A DNA stretch of 50,218 bases from an uncultured Desulfobulbaceae bacterium (GTDB taxonomy: Bacteria > Desulfobacterota > Desulfobulbia > Desulfobulbales > CALZHT01), in the NCBI GenBank assembly GCA_945787445.1, contig CALZHT010000049.1, positions 1 through 50,218 on the forward strand. Reading direction: 5' to 3'. The position numbers were made by a program, and so were the translations under genes. The notes beneath the pieces were generated by a model, which did not search any database, was not told where the DNA came from, and was given only the letters and a program-made list of their open reading frames with translations. Shown here in pieces: positions 15,419-24,257 of this stretch (positions within the stretch are counted from its first letter, which is position 1; the number at the start of each line of letters is the position of its first letter).

Positions 15419-16462
15419 TTAAAACTGCCAATATCTGGAAAAAATACTTTTTGCCTGATCAAGGACGGTAAGGTGGACGTCGGCTTCCCGCAATCGCCTG
15501 AATGTTTCGTCATCAACGCCTTTCATCCCGCACATCTCCGCGAGGACAGCCATCACCCCTGTTTTGAGACCTTCAAGATTATAGCCGCCCTCAAGGGCAA
15601 AAACAATTCGCCCATCACATACTTCAGCGGCAAGGTTGAGCAGTATTCTGGCAAGGCTGGCAAAGCCGGCAGCGGAAATACCCATCGCCCCGAGGGGATC
15701 AGCAAGATATATATCATATCCCGCTGAAACAATGATCAATTCCGGCTTGTAAAGTCGCACGATAGGACAAAGAACCGTGTCGAAGATTTTCACAAATGCC
15801 CCATCATCCTGCCCCCCCGGCAAAGGAACATTGATGGTATATCCTTCTCCGGAGCCGCTCCCTAGCTCGGAAAGCGCACCACTTCCCGGATAATAGGGAT
15901 ACTGATGGGTGGAAAAATACATGACCTGGTCTGTATCATAAAAAGAATGCTGCGTACCGTTCCCGTGGTGCAAATCCCAGTCAATAATGAGGATGCGTTG
16001 CATATGTAAATTCTTTATGGCGTGACGAGCCGCAACCGCCACATTGTTAAAAAGACAAAAGCCCATTGCCCTGTCTGCTTCGGCATGGTGCCCGGGAGGC
16101 CTGACAAGAGCAAAACAATTGTCCGCCTCGCCGGTCGTAACCATCTCAATTCCCTTTATCACCGCCCCCGCAGCAAGGCATGCTGCATCATAAGAGCGCG
16201 CTGAAGTTTGCGTATCTGGGTCAAGCATGGAAAAATTCTTGCCGGCCGTGGCTGCCACCCTGGCAATAAGAGGCAATGTATGGTTCAGGGCAAGAACCTC
16301 CTGGGTTGCCGGTTCAAAAGCAGGATAGATAAAATTATTGCCGATTTCCGACTTTTCCAATTCCTTATAAATGACGGCAAGGCGGTCCGGTGATTCAACA
16401 TGGCCATATCCGGGATCATGCTCCAGAAACAACTCGTGCTTCATAATCGCAGTCTTTTTCAT
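15419..16462 (-). CDS. Histone deacetylase family (AcuC/HdaH-like) hydrolase
   Basis: This 347-residue protein matches the bacterial histone-deacetylase-like amidohydrolases. LVRPPGHHAEADRAMGFCLF holds the catalytic His pair, IIDWDLHHGNGTQ the zinc ligands, and SAGYDIYLADPLGAM the third ligand region. These enzymes remove acetyl or related groups from acetyl-lysine, acetylpolyamines or acetoin-related substrates; the target here is unknown. A purine-rich ribosome binding site (GGGGAAGG) precedes ATG 16462. It is the last gene of the minus-strand group before a 500-base gap. Confidence 0.88.
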   Translation of the reverse strand: MKKTAIMKHELFLEHDPGYGHVESPDRLAVIYKELEKSEIGNNFIYPAFEPATQEVLALNHTLPLIARVAATAGKNFSMLDPDTQTSARSYDAACLAAGAVIKGIEMVTTGEADNCFALVRPPGHHAEADRAMGFCLFNNVAVAARHAIKNLHMQRILIIDWDLHHGNGTQHSFYDTDQVMYFSTHQYPYYPGSGALSELGSGSGEGYTINVPLPGGQDDGAFVKIFDTVLCPIVRLYKPELIIVSAGYDIYLADPLGAMGISAAGFASLARILLNLAAEVCDGRIVFALEGGYNLEGLKTGVMAVLAEMCGMKGVDDETFRRLREADVHLTVLDQAKSIFSRYWQF

Positions 16463-16972
16463 TACCTTCCCCTTTCAATACGTTCATCAGGATTGAGCGC
16501 GCCATCTTCGAACAGAAGGTTTCCCTGGTCAATCCTCGGAAAACATTCCCACAGAGGAGATTGTCAATTGCCATTAACATTTAATGCGAAAACTTTAACT
16601 TCTTGACTCATCCTATAATAGGCATATAAAACTATACATTAGATAAATAAAAGTATCTTTTTAAATTGGCCTGCCAATTTTGACAGACTCGCAAAAACTA
16701 TAAATTCACCACAGAGGACACAGAGTGCACAGAGTAAAAACTTATTATTTCAGTCAGTTACCTCTATGAACTCTGTGTCCTCTGTGGTATAAAAGGACTT
16801 TTTACGATTTCATCATTTATCCCAACTCCCATGTATTTAATCGTATGTAATGCGGCTCGGTAATCAGATTTCTTTCCGGAATGCGGTAATACGGTTCTTG
16901 GGTACTTATGATCTTTTAGGCAAGTGGGGACCCTGGGCTGGTCCGTTATTCCTTAAATCATGTTGACGAATA
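16463..16972. other. Gene-free gap with repeat element
   Basis: This 510-base gap separates divergent genes, so it must hold promoters for both. Its only clear structure is the hairpin repeat at 16679-16815. The bases 16816-16972 before the diguanylate cyclase show no riboswitch motif that I can recognise. Confidence 0.5.
16679..16815. repeat. Hairpin repeat family 2 ('ccacagaggacacagag'), copy 1
   Basis: The core is an interrupted palindrome: CACCACAGAGGACACAGAG near the left and CTCTGTGTCCTCTGTGGT near the right. About 80 bases (16688-16767) are identical to the copy at 24411-24490. The outer ends, GACAGACTCGCAAAAA and TTTTTACGATTTCATC, resemble the terminal repeats of MITE family 1, suggesting they are moved by the same transposase. 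Confidence 0.75.
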
Positions 16973-18265
16973 ATGAAAAATCAATCCCCGACATCCGCGC
17001 CCTTTGAACCCAGTATTAATAAATGGCATATCAAACAGTTCATTTTTACACTCACCTTTGCTGTCTGCCTCGTTGTTTTGGCTCTCTTTTGGTTTTTTCA
17101 CCATAAAACGAGCAATCTTCTGGAGAAACAGCTCCTTGAGGAAGCAAGGGCATTTTTCCAGCAAATTGTCCTTACCAGACAATGGATTGCCAAACACAGC
17201 GGGGTCTATGTCAAGGCGGAACCTGAAGAAAAAGCCAATCCTTATTTGGCTAACATACCCAATATCAAAACCGAGATATTTGACCGGGACGATCAGCGGT
17301 ACATCCTGAAGAATCCTGCCATTGTTACCAAGGAAATATCGGTATTAGGTCAGGAAGAACGGATAGTAGCCTTTCATATCACCAGCCTCAATCTCTTGAA
17401 TCAGGAAAACAAGCCTGACACCTTTGAGGAGCTGGCATTACAAAGTTTCATTACCGGTAACCGGGAGGCTCATACTTTCGAAAAAAAGGGCAAGAGTATT
17501 TATTTCCGCTATATGGCACCCTTGACTGTTGAAAAATATTGCCTGCAATGCCATAGAGCCCAGGGCTATAAAGTAGGGGATATCCGGGGTGGTATTAGTG
17601 TTTCAATTCCTGCTGATACCATCAAACGAGAAATCTTTGCAGGAAAAGTATTTCTGGTACTTTTTGCTGCTCTCACCCTTGGCGCCATCATTGGTATTAT
17701 CCTCTATATTTCCAGGATATTCATCCATGATCTCAGAAAGGCACAGCACAGTCTCTATACTATGGCGACCCGGGATTTTCTGACCGGTCTTTTTAATCGC
17801 AGGGAAGGTCTTGCCCTCCTGAGTTCCGAGGTTTCAAAAAGCGTGAGAAAGGGCGCGCCTCTGTCTGCAATCTTGCTTGACATTGACCATTTCAAAATTA
17901 TCAATGATGATTATGGCCACCAGGCCGGCGACAAGGTTTTGCAGTTTTTTGCCAAAGTCCTCAAGGTATCCCTGCGCGATTACGATTTCGGTTGCCGGTA
18001 CGGCGGTGAGGAATTTCTTATCGCCCTGCCCGGCACTACCGGCAAAGAAGCCTTTGCAATTGCCGTGCGCCTTCGCAAAAAAATTGCCAGCCACAAGTTC
18101 TCGCTTCATGAAAATCTCGCCATTCCGATAACCGTTAGTATCGGTGTCGGCCAGTACCGGGTTGGAGAAAGTATAGACAAATTTATCAACAGAATAGATC
18201 ACGCACTTTACCATGCCAAGAAAAAAGGCCGCAATACAACGGTCGGGGCCAACGTCTCAACCTGA
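16973..18265 (+). CDS. DUF3365 (heme-binding sensor) diguanylate cyclase
   Basis: This 430-residue membrane protein has TM helices near residues 22-43 and 220-245. A periplasmic DUF3365/Tll0287-like domain between them contains the heme motif CLQCH. The cytoplasmic GGDEF domain begins DFLTGLFNRREG and has LDIDHFKIINDDYGH and the active site YGGEEF. The inhibitory I-site RxxD (RDYD) lies five residues before the active-site motif, so product inhibition is expected. It should make cyclic-di-GMP in response to a ligand or redox state sensed by the periplasmic heme. It ends directly against the convergent 5-FCL gene without an intervening base. Confidence 0.88.
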   Translation: MKNQSPTSAPFEPSINKWHIKQFIFTLTFAVCLVVLALFWFFHHKTSNLLEKQLLEEARAFFQQIVLTRQWIAKHSGVYVKAEPEEKANPYLANIPNIKTEIFDRDDQRYILKNPAIVTKEISVLGQEERIVAFHITSLNLLNQENKPDTFEELALQSFITGNREAHTFEKKGKSIYFRYMAPLTVEKYCLQCHRAQGYKVGDIRGGISVSIPADTIKREIFAGKVFLVLFAALTLGAIIGIILYISRIFIHDLRKAQHSLYTMATRDFLTGLFNRREGLALLSSEVSKSVRKGAPLSAILLDIDHFKIINDDYGHQAGDKVLQFFAKVLKVSLRDYDFGCRYGGEEFLIALPGTTGKEAFAIAVRLRKKIASHKFSLHENLAIPITVSIGVGQYRVGESIDKFINRIDHALYHAKKKGRNTTVGANVST

Positions 18266-18856
18266 CTATTTCTTCATAGCCAATATCCTGCTTTCCGTCA
18301 CCAAATAGTCCAACAATTGGTCATGGGGCAGTAAAGGAATTTCCGGGACCACCTGGATATCAAAGGCTATGCCGATCCGCACGGCATGAACCGCGTCGTT
18401 TGCAAGAAAGCGGTCATAGTATCCCCCGCCGTAACCAAGGCGGCCCCCTTTTAGATCAAAGACACTGCCGGGCATAATAACAACCTCTATTTCCCTGGGG
18501 TCCAGGACTATTGCCCGTTCCGGGTCAGGTTCAAGGATCCCGCGGTATCCCGGCCGAAGATCGTTTTCCGGATCATAGATTTCATAAGGGACAAGTTTCT
18601 TTTGCTCTTGCCAGAAAGTTTGAGGAACACCTATCCGCATTCCTTTTGCCAGACATTTATGGATGAGGGTGATGGTTTCAACTTCGCTTCTGAAGTTGAC
18701 ATAGAGAAACAATAATGAAGCCCTGGAAAATGGATCGAGCTGCCAAAGATTTTCAGCAACAGCTTTGCTTTTTTGCGCCCGCTCCGCAGGGGATAAGCTG
18801 TCACGCCGGGCGAGAATAGTTGTCCGCAGTTCTTTGCGGCTGGATATACTTTCCAT
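18266..18856 (-). CDS. 5-formyltetrahydrofolate cyclo-ligase
   Basis: This 196-residue protein of the YgfA/MTHFS family makes 5,10-methenyl-THF from 5-formyl-THF with ATP. Family motifs visible are RKELRTTILARRDSLSP at the N terminus, FLYVNFRSEVET, and VIMPGSVFDLKGGRLGYGGG YYDRFL read as two parts (the PGxAFD and GxGGGYYD regions). Length is normal. The gene stands alone on the minus strand and is convergent with the diguanylate cyclase. The symbol in E. coli is ygfA/fau. Confidence 0.92.
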   Translation of the reverse strand: MESISSRKELRTTILARRDSLSPAERAQKSKAVAENLWQLDPFSRASLLFLYVNFRSEVETITLIHKCLAKGMRIGVPQTFWQEQKKLVPYEIYDPENDLRPGYRGILEPDPERAIVLDPREIEVVIMPGSVFDLKGGRLGYGGGYYDRFLANDAVHAVRIGIAFDIQVVPEIPLLPHDQLLDYLVTESRILAMKK

Positions 18857-18958
18857 AAGGTACTCGTTCTTTCGTAATAATAGAATGCTTTACCACATAC
18901 AAATCCGCAATGCATGCAAAACCGGAGCCGGCTTCGGAGTTCCGTTATCTGTTAGCCC

Positions 18959-18987
18959 TTGACCCTGGACCACAAGGCAATTATGCT
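18959..18987 (+). promoter_or_regulatory. Possible sigma-70 promoter of the TVP38 gene
   Basis: TTGACC at 18959-18964 and TATGCT at 18982-18987 are separated by 17 bases, in the intergenic region before the gene at 19056. The sequence from the -35 inward (CCTTGACCCTGGACCACAAGG) has matching CCTTG/CAAGG ends, so an operator may overlap the spacer. This rests on pattern alone. Confidence 0.35.
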
Positions 18988-19055
18988 GATCCCGCGAAAA
19001 GTATATATCACGAAGTATTTATCTATCTTCCTGGCAGGTATCAGTAGGGATATTT

Positions 19056-19763
19056 ATGGCAAAGGAAACACCCCAAAAAGGCAAAGGCAAGGCACTCATC
19101 CTTTTATTATTTATTGTTGGCGCCATTATTGTCTTTCGTTTCACACCGCTTAAAGAAATTATTGCCCCTGAAAAAATCCAAACTTTTATTCAAGGCGCTG
19201 GTCCTTGGGGACCGGTGATCTTTATAATGAGTTATGCAGCAGGGGTGTGTGCTTTTCTTCCTGCCCTTCTTTTTACCGGAATCGGCGCCGTTCTTTTCGG
19301 CCCTTATTACGGTTTTCTGTACAACCAAACCGGAGCACTTATCGGGGCGGCGGTGGCTTTTAATATCGGGCGTTATCTGGGTCGTGATTTTGCTGCATCC
19401 TTGATCGGCGGCCGCCTGAAAAAATACGACGATACGATTGCTGAAAACGGTTTTGCAACCACCCTCTATCTCCGCCTCATTTTTTTCCCGTTCACGCCCC
19501 TTAATTTCGGCATGGGCCTTACCAGGATAACTTTCAGGGACTTTTTCCTCGGCACCATGTTCGGTATCATCGCCGGCGGTTTTGTGTTGACCTTTTTCTT
19601 CGCCAACCTGGCTGATGTCTGGGCAAGCGGAGATTGGACTCAATTGCTCAACAAGAAAAGTCTGTTGTCATTGGCCATGTTTATAGCTTCCTTTTTCATC
19701 CCCAAGGTTGTTAAAAAAATCAAACCACCGGCTGAAGAAGAGATTATCTCTAACCAAGGTTGA
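19056..19763 (+). CDS. TVP38/TMEM64 (DedA-like, VTT domain) membrane protein
   Basis: This 235-residue integral membrane protein has a short Lys-rich N terminus, a first TM helix (about residues 10-26), a PVIFIMSYAAGVCAFLPALL segment and several further helices. The VTT/SNARE-associated signature is seen as GIGAVLFGPYYGFLYNQTGA and LRLIFFPFTPLNFGMGLT. Related proteins act as lipid scramblases or flippases for undecaprenyl phosphate or phospholipids. AGGGA lies upstream of ATG 19056. The stop is 89 bases before mutM, and the two may be cotranscribed. The transported lipid is unknown. Confidence 0.85.
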   Translation: MAKETPQKGKGKALILLLFIVGAIIVFRFTPLKEIIAPEKIQTFIQGAGPWGPVIFIMSYAAGVCAFLPALLFTGIGAVLFGPYYGFLYNQTGALIGAAVAFNIGRYLGRDFAASLIGGRLKKYDDTIAENGFATTLYLRLIFFPFTPLNFGMGLTRITFRDFFLGTMFGIIAGGFVLTFFFANLADVWASGDWTQLLNKKSLLSLAMFIASFFIPKVVKKIKPPAEEEIISNQG

Positions 19764-19852
19764 ACAATTCCCTCGTTTATAGCACAAATTGCTACAATAG
19801 AGACAATTCCAATTCTGACAATCAGAAACCGCTCAAAATTTTACAGGAAATT

Positions 19853-20677
19853 ATGCCGGAACTTCCCGAAGTTGAAGTGATCCGCCGGGGGCTCAGCCCC
19901 CACCTGCTGGGTCGGAAAATCGTAAAGATCAGGTGCTCAAAGAAAAAACTTCGTGAACCTATACCCCGGTATGCCCTAAAACGGTTAGCAGTAAACCAAA
20001 AGATTGTACAACTCGGTCGCCGGGCAAAATATCTGCTCATCTACCTTGCAAACGGAGCCAAAATGGTGATCCATCTGGGAATGTCCGGCAAAATGGGCCT
20101 CTTCCAGCAAAAAACACCCACACAGAAACATGATCATGTGCGATGGTTGTTGGATAACACCATGGAACTCCGGTTCAACGATAGCCGTCGCTTTGGTTCA
20201 GTCACGATTTTTGCTCCTGAAACCTGCAAAACATCAGATCCATTTGCTCACTTGGGTGTGGAACCTTTTTCCGCAGACTTTACAGCAAAACACCTCCAGG
20301 AAAAAGCCTATGGGAAAAAACAGCCGGTAAAAAATTTCCTCATGGATGCAAGAATTGTGGTCGGCATCGGCAACATTTATGCCAATGAAATCCTCCATGC
20401 TGCGGGAATTCATCCATTGAATCCTGCCGGCACTGTTAATCTGCAACAATGGGAAACAATTGCACACCAGAGCATTACGATACTTGCGGAGGCCATCGAT
20501 TGCGGCGGCACCTCGGTCAGTGATTTTGTAAACGCAACCGGCACCCCGGGCTATTTTCAGAATGCGCTTTGTGTATATGGCATGACAGGAAAGGCATGTA
20601 AGTCCTGCGGTCATGCCATTAGCAGGATCGTGCTGGCAGGACGCGCAACTTTCTTTTGTCCCCGCTGCCAAAGATGA
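19853..20677 (+). CDS. mutM: Formamidopyrimidine-DNA glycosylase
   Basis: This 274-residue enzyme excises 8-oxoguanine and formamidopyrimidines and nicks the abasic site. The start ATG 19853 is fixed by the family: MPELPEVEVIRRGL places Pro as residue 1 of the mature enzyme, the catalytic amine. AGGAA lies six bases upstream. Later motifs are HLGMSGKM, the helix-two-turn-helix around VVGIGNIYANEILHAAGIHP, and the C-terminal four-Cys zinc finger (CKSCG, CPRCQ). It is probably expressed with the TVP38-family gene before it. Confidence 0.95.
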   Translation: MPELPEVEVIRRGLSPHLLGRKIVKIRCSKKKLREPIPRYALKRLAVNQKIVQLGRRAKYLLIYLANGAKMVIHLGMSGKMGLFQQKTPTQKHDHVRWLLDNTMELRFNDSRRFGSVTIFAPETCKTSDPFAHLGVEPFSADFTAKHLQEKAYGKKQPVKNFLMDARIVVGIGNIYANEILHAAGIHPLNPAGTVNLQQWETIAHQSITILAEAIDCGGTSVSDFVNATGTPGYFQNALCVYGMTGKACKSCGHAISRIVLAGRATFFCPRCQR

Positions 20678-20868
20678 TCCCTCCCCCGGTTATCCTGCCC
20701 AGTCGATATTCTGCCTGCCGCTTATACACAATCCATCATAATATCGATGAAAACATAAACCATGCCAATTTTTCCACCGCCGGTTCTATGACTATAAATC
20801 TATATTTCTTTTGAAATATTGGGTAGTTGAATCGCAGTCCCTCTATATATAGGTTTATTATAATGGGA

Positions 20869-21345
20869 TTATTGAAAAAGAAGCCAGGCAAGGACCACAA
20901 CCATACCCACGGCAACAAAAAACTCATAAAACAGGGAAAAAACGGTGCCGATCACGGCGCCGAAACCTGCCTTGACGCCATCTTTTGCTTTTTTTACCGC
21001 AAATATCATTTCAAAAATAAATGCTCCTAGAAAAGTGCCGATGAAAATGCCCCCAACAACCGGTATCATCAAGCCAACTATCATGCCCAGGCAGGCTCCA
21101 AGAACACCATACTTTGAAGCACCGAACCTTTTGGTGCCCAACCCGGTTACAGCGTATTGACCTACCCAGCCCGCAACAAAAAGGCTGCTAAGCAAAAGAA
21201 GAGAATTCACCGTGATGGGATGAAAATCAGTAAGAAATGCATGGATGGCGGCTCCCAGTAAAATGACCGCCGTCCCTGGAAAAGCCGGGACCAAGGTACC
21301 GACCAGGCCTATAATGACTGCTATGCCGAGGATGATATCAGCCAT
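20869..21345 (-). CDS. DUF456 membrane protein
   Basis: This 158-residue, very hydrophobic protein has four or so TM segments with Gly-rich helices (GACLGMIVGLMIPVVGGIFI) and the loop TGLGTKRFGASKYG, matching DUF456. The function of the family is unknown. I prefer ATG 21345 to the TTG nine bases upstream. The gene is divergent from uppP, with 115 bases between the starts, and convergent with mutM. Confidence 0.8.
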   Translation of the reverse strand: MADIILGIAVIIGLVGTLVPAFPGTAVILLGAAIHAFLTDFHPITVNSLLLLSSLFVAGWVGQYAVTGLGTKRFGASKYGVLGACLGMIVGLMIPVVGGIFIGTFLGAFIFEMIFAVKKAKDGVKAGFGAVIGTVFSLFYEFFVAVGMVVVLAWLLFQ

Positions 21346-21460
21346 TATGTACAATCAATATTGTTTTGAGTTCTTTTATATTTTTTTCGCTCATAAGTGC
21401 CCCTGAAACCTCCCTTTTTTCGGTTTACAATTACTATATCCTCCCGTATAGTGCCACCCA

Positions 21461-22273
21461 ATGAATATATATCACGCAATTTTCATGGGATTTCTGCAAG
21501 GCGCCACAGAATTTTTGCCCATTTCTAGTTCAGGCCATTTGGTCCTTGCCCATATATTTTTCGGCATCGAAGAGGTTGGCCTTACATTTGATGTTGCCCT
21601 GCATATGGGTACCCTGCTCGCTGTTTTTATATATTTCCGGGCCGATTTCCTTCATATGGCCAGAGCTTTACGATATCGGCACGATACAAGTGAGGAAACC
21701 GTTTTTCTGCGCAGACTTATCCTGTTTCTGGTCATAGCAACAATACCGGCGATTGTTGCAGCTTTGTTGTTTGGAGGCGCTTCGGAAACAGTTCTGCGGA
21801 AAAAGTCCATTGTGGTGACGACGCTCGTTGCAGGTGGTATCCTGCTGCTCTGGGGAGAAAGGAAAGGAAAACACTTGCGGGATTTTAGGTCAATTACTTT
21901 CAAGGACGCTTTAATCTTAGGCCTTTCGCAGGCCATAGCTATTATACCAGGGGTATCCAGAAGCGGCATTACCATGACTGCCGGTCTTTTCCGCGGACTC
22001 AACCGGCAGTCCGTGGCACGCTTTTCTTTTCTCATGTCGGCGCCTGTTATCTTCGGCGCCGGAGTTTATCAGATACCTGCAATTTTTAAACAAGGCCTGC
22101 ATCCTGATATGTTTATTATTTATGTCACTGGTTTTGTAACTTCAGCAATATCAGGCTACCTGTTCATCGCCATGCTGCTAAAACTTATAAAAACAAGAAC
22201 CTTTGATATATTTGCCTACTATCGTTTTGTTCTTGCTGGCACTGTTCTACTCACCATGGTGCTCAAAGGTTAG
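21461..22273 (+). CDS. uppP: Undecaprenyl-diphosphatase
   Basis: This 270-residue integral membrane enzyme (BacA family) recycles undecaprenyl diphosphate to the monophosphate carrier for peptidoglycan and O-antigen synthesis. Both active-site signatures are present: QGATEFLPISSSGHLVL near residue 15 and PGVSRSGITM near residue 165. About eight TM segments and normal length support it. It is followed by a methyltransferase gene 70 bases later on the same strand. Confidence 0.95.
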   Translation: MNIYHAIFMGFLQGATEFLPISSSGHLVLAHIFFGIEEVGLTFDVALHMGTLLAVFIYFRADFLHMARALRYRHDTSEETVFLRRLILFLVIATIPAIVAALLFGGASETVLRKKSIVVTTLVAGGILLLWGERKGKHLRDFRSITFKDALILGLSQAIAIIPGVSRSGITMTAGLFRGLNRQSVARFSFLMSAPVIFGAGVYQIPAIFKQGLHPDMFIIYVTGFVTSAISGYLFIAMLLKLIKTRTFDIFAYYRFVLAGTVLLTMVLKG

Positions 22274-22343
22274 GCTAAAAATACTATGAGGTTTTTGCCC
22301 AACTCTATATATGCGTACCACATAAAATTACCTTGGGGAAGCC

Positions 22344-23039
22344 ATGAAACAAATCGATCTGCCGGCTAATGCAGCAAAAATCTACGCAAAAATTAAGAAA
22401 AAATACAAAATTTCCTTAGAACCCCTCCGGGTACGCGACAAGGAGGTGAAAATCCTCCAAACCAATGATATCCTAACACTTTTAAAAGGAAAAGATCCCT
22501 TTAAGGATGTTTCCGGTTTTCCTTTCTGGGCCAGAATCTGGGAATCTGCCATAATCCTCGCTGACCTCATTGCATCCCTTCCTCATAAACCCGGCCAATC
22601 CCTTCTCGAACTTGGGGCAGGCTTGGCCGCCCCTGGCTTGGTGGCAGCAGCATGCGGCTATAAGACAACCTTAAGCGATTCAGAATCCCATATCCTTGAC
22701 TTCCAGAAGGTTAGCGCCGCCGCCAATGGCTTTACAAATGTTTCCTTTCAGACCATTGACTGGAAAAAGCCGCCCGAGCTGCCACGATTCGATGTTATTG
22801 TCGGCGCCGAAATATTGTTCAGGGATGATTTTTTTGAACCGCTCCTGAATATTTTTGCTAAACTATTATTGCCTGATGGCACTATTTATCTTGCCCACGA
22901 TATGAAGCGAAATAGTCTGCCGCAATTTCTCCTTATGGCGGAAAAAAAATTCGACATTGCAGTAAGCACTAGAAAAATTCGCTCGGAAGACGGGGAGAAA
23001 ACAATAATCGTCAATAAACTACGCCATAAGGCCGTATAA
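22344..23039 (+). CDS. Class I methyltransferase (METTL/MTF16-like)
   Basis: This 231-residue SAM-dependent methyltransferase has a conserved FPFWARIWESAIILADLI entry segment, SAM motif I LLELGAGLAAPGLVAA, acidic motif II (LSDSES) and the post-motif FDVIVGAEILF. The W-A-R-x-W and GAEILF elements are typical of the lysine methyltransferase-like METTL21/MTF16 group, so a protein substrate is possible. It precedes fmdB and another methyltransferase in a run of plus-strand genes with 30- to 45-base gaps, likely one transcript. Confidence 0.8.
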   Translation: MKQIDLPANAAKIYAKIKKKYKISLEPLRVRDKEVKILQTNDILTLLKGKDPFKDVSGFPFWARIWESAIILADLIASLPHKPGQSLLELGAGLAAPGLVAAACGYKTTLSDSESHILDFQKVSAAANGFTNVSFQTIDWKKPPELPRFDVIVGAEILFRDDFFEPLLNIFAKLLLPDGTIYLAHDMKRNSLPQFLLMAEKKFDIAVSTRKIRSEDGEKTIIVNKLRHKAV

Positions 23040-23081
23040 ACCCAAACGTTTGATTATTTCCTTATCTGAGGAGCATTGTAG

Positions 23082-23396
23082 ATGCCGGTCTATGAATACG
23101 AACATGCCGAAAAAGGCTGCAGCCTTGGCAAACAATTCGAGATAACCCAGTCTATATCCAGTGAGAAACTGAAAACCTGCCCAAATTGCGGCAAAGAGAT
23201 CAAACGTCTTATTTCCCTTGTAGCCGTCAGCACGCCGACCACAACCAGCGCACTTAAAAATCATGGTTTTACAAAACTGGTCAAAAGAGATGATGGTGTC
23301 TATGAAAATGTCACTGCCACAGGGAAGGAAAGTCGCTATTGGGATGTAAACAAGCCCGGCACCATGCCTGACATCAAATCAAAAATCCGTGACTGA
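23082..23396 (+). CDS. FmdB-family zinc-ribbon protein
   Basis: This 104-residue protein begins MPVYEYEH, the hallmark of FmdB-type regulators, and has a CPNCGKEIKRLIS zinc-knuckle half. The first CxxC pair expected near residues 9-12 is reduced to a single Cys (EKGCSLGKQFE), so metal binding may need another ligand. A good GAGG site precedes ATG 23082. The C-terminal half is a low-complexity basic tail ending in DIKSKIRD. Function in the cell is not established for this family; a putative nucleic-acid or metal-sensing role is usual. Confidence 0.75.
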   Translation: MPVYEYEHAEKGCSLGKQFEITQSISSEKLKTCPNCGKEIKRLISLVAVSTPTTTSALKNHGFTKLVKRDDGVYENVTATGKESRYWDVNKPGTMPDIKSKIRD

Positions 23397-23426
23397 ACTC
23401 CCCCAAATCCTATTCACGCAATATTT

Positions 23427-24257
23427 ATGACAGATCTGCCCATTGACTGGAACACCTTGTGGAAGGAAATCCGGAGCAAAAAATCCTGGCGGACCAAGAC
23501 CAGTAGAGATTGGGATGATAAGGCACCCTCCTTTGCCAAGAGAAACATCAACTCCGAATTCACCGAACAATTTATCAAACACATAAAGCCTGATCCCTCC
23601 TGGACTGTGCTTGACGTGGGCTCCGGCCCAGGGACCCTGAGCATCCCTCTGGCACCCATGGTCCGGCACATCACTGCTCTGGACTATTCCCCCAGGATGC
23701 TCGAAATACTGCAACAATCCGCGAAAGATGCAGGTTTGCATAATATTACCGCTATTCGCTGCTCCTGGGAGGACGATTGGGATAGGCTCGGCATAAAACA
23801 GCACGATGTGGCCATTGCCTCACGCTCCCTTTCTGTAGAGAATCTGCAAGCAGCTCTAAAAAAATTAAATGATAAGGCGGCAAAAAAAGTCTTTATCGCG
23901 GACCGGGTAGGATCCGGCCCTTTTGATCCGGAAATTTTCAAGGCCGTAGGGCGTGATTTCAATCCAGGCCCCGATTATATATTTACAGTTAATATCCTCT
24001 ACCAGATGGGCATCTATGCCAGGGTTGATTTTGTGCGCAACGAAAGACAAAAATACTTTGCCAGCAGGCAAGAGGCGATAGAATCATGCGCCTGGATGCT
24101 TGAAAACCTGACAGAGAATGAAAAGGAGCGACTCAAACATCATATTTTTTCGAGGCTGGAGCAGACCGGTAAAAAATCGTGGCGGCTCACCAGAATAAAT
24201 CCACCTCAATGGGCCCTAATCTCCTGGGACAGGGAAGACCTTCCTGTTGCTGAATAA
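23427..24257 (+). CDS. SAM-dependent methyltransferase
   Basis: This 276-residue class I methyltransferase has motif I VLDVGSGPGTLSIPLA near residues 60-75, the acidic end of the next strand in TALDYSPRMLEIL, and a post-I segment CSWEDDW. The last 100 residues are helical and unassigned. Such proteins in Desulfobacterota often sit near metal or cofactor genes but the substrate cannot be read. It starts 30 bases after fmdB on the same strand and is the last gene of that run. Confidence 0.75.
   Translation: MTDLPIDWNTLWKEIRSKKSWRTKTSRDWDDKAPSFAKRNINSEFTEQFIKHIKPDPSWTVLDVGSGPGTLSIPLAPMVRHITALDYSPRMLEILQQSAKDAGLHNITAIRCSWEDDWDRLGIKQHDVAIASRSLSVENLQAALKKLNDKAAKKVFIADRVGSGPFDPEIFKAVGRDFNPGPDYIFTVNILYQMGIYARVDFVRNERQKYFASRQEAIESCAWMLENLTENEKERLKHHIFSRLEQTGKKSWRLTRINPPQWALISWDREDLPVAE

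Noticed and set aside
16681-16790. CRISPR array
   Set aside because: The repeated ccacagaggacacagag text is an inverted pair in a single element with one distant copy, not regularly spaced direct repeats; no cas genes are present.
18900-19055. 6S RNA on the minus strand, upstream of the 5-FCL gene
   Set aside because: GGGTCAAGGGCTAACAG resembles the 3' side of E. coli 6S RNA and the position next to 5-FCL is typical, but I found no complementary 5' strand in the available space before the divergent gene.
23082-23396. Broken FmdB protein
   Set aside because: The first Cys pair is reduced to one Cys, but similar variants of the N-terminal MP-YEYE form exist in my memory, so I treat it as a family variant rather than a pseudogene.
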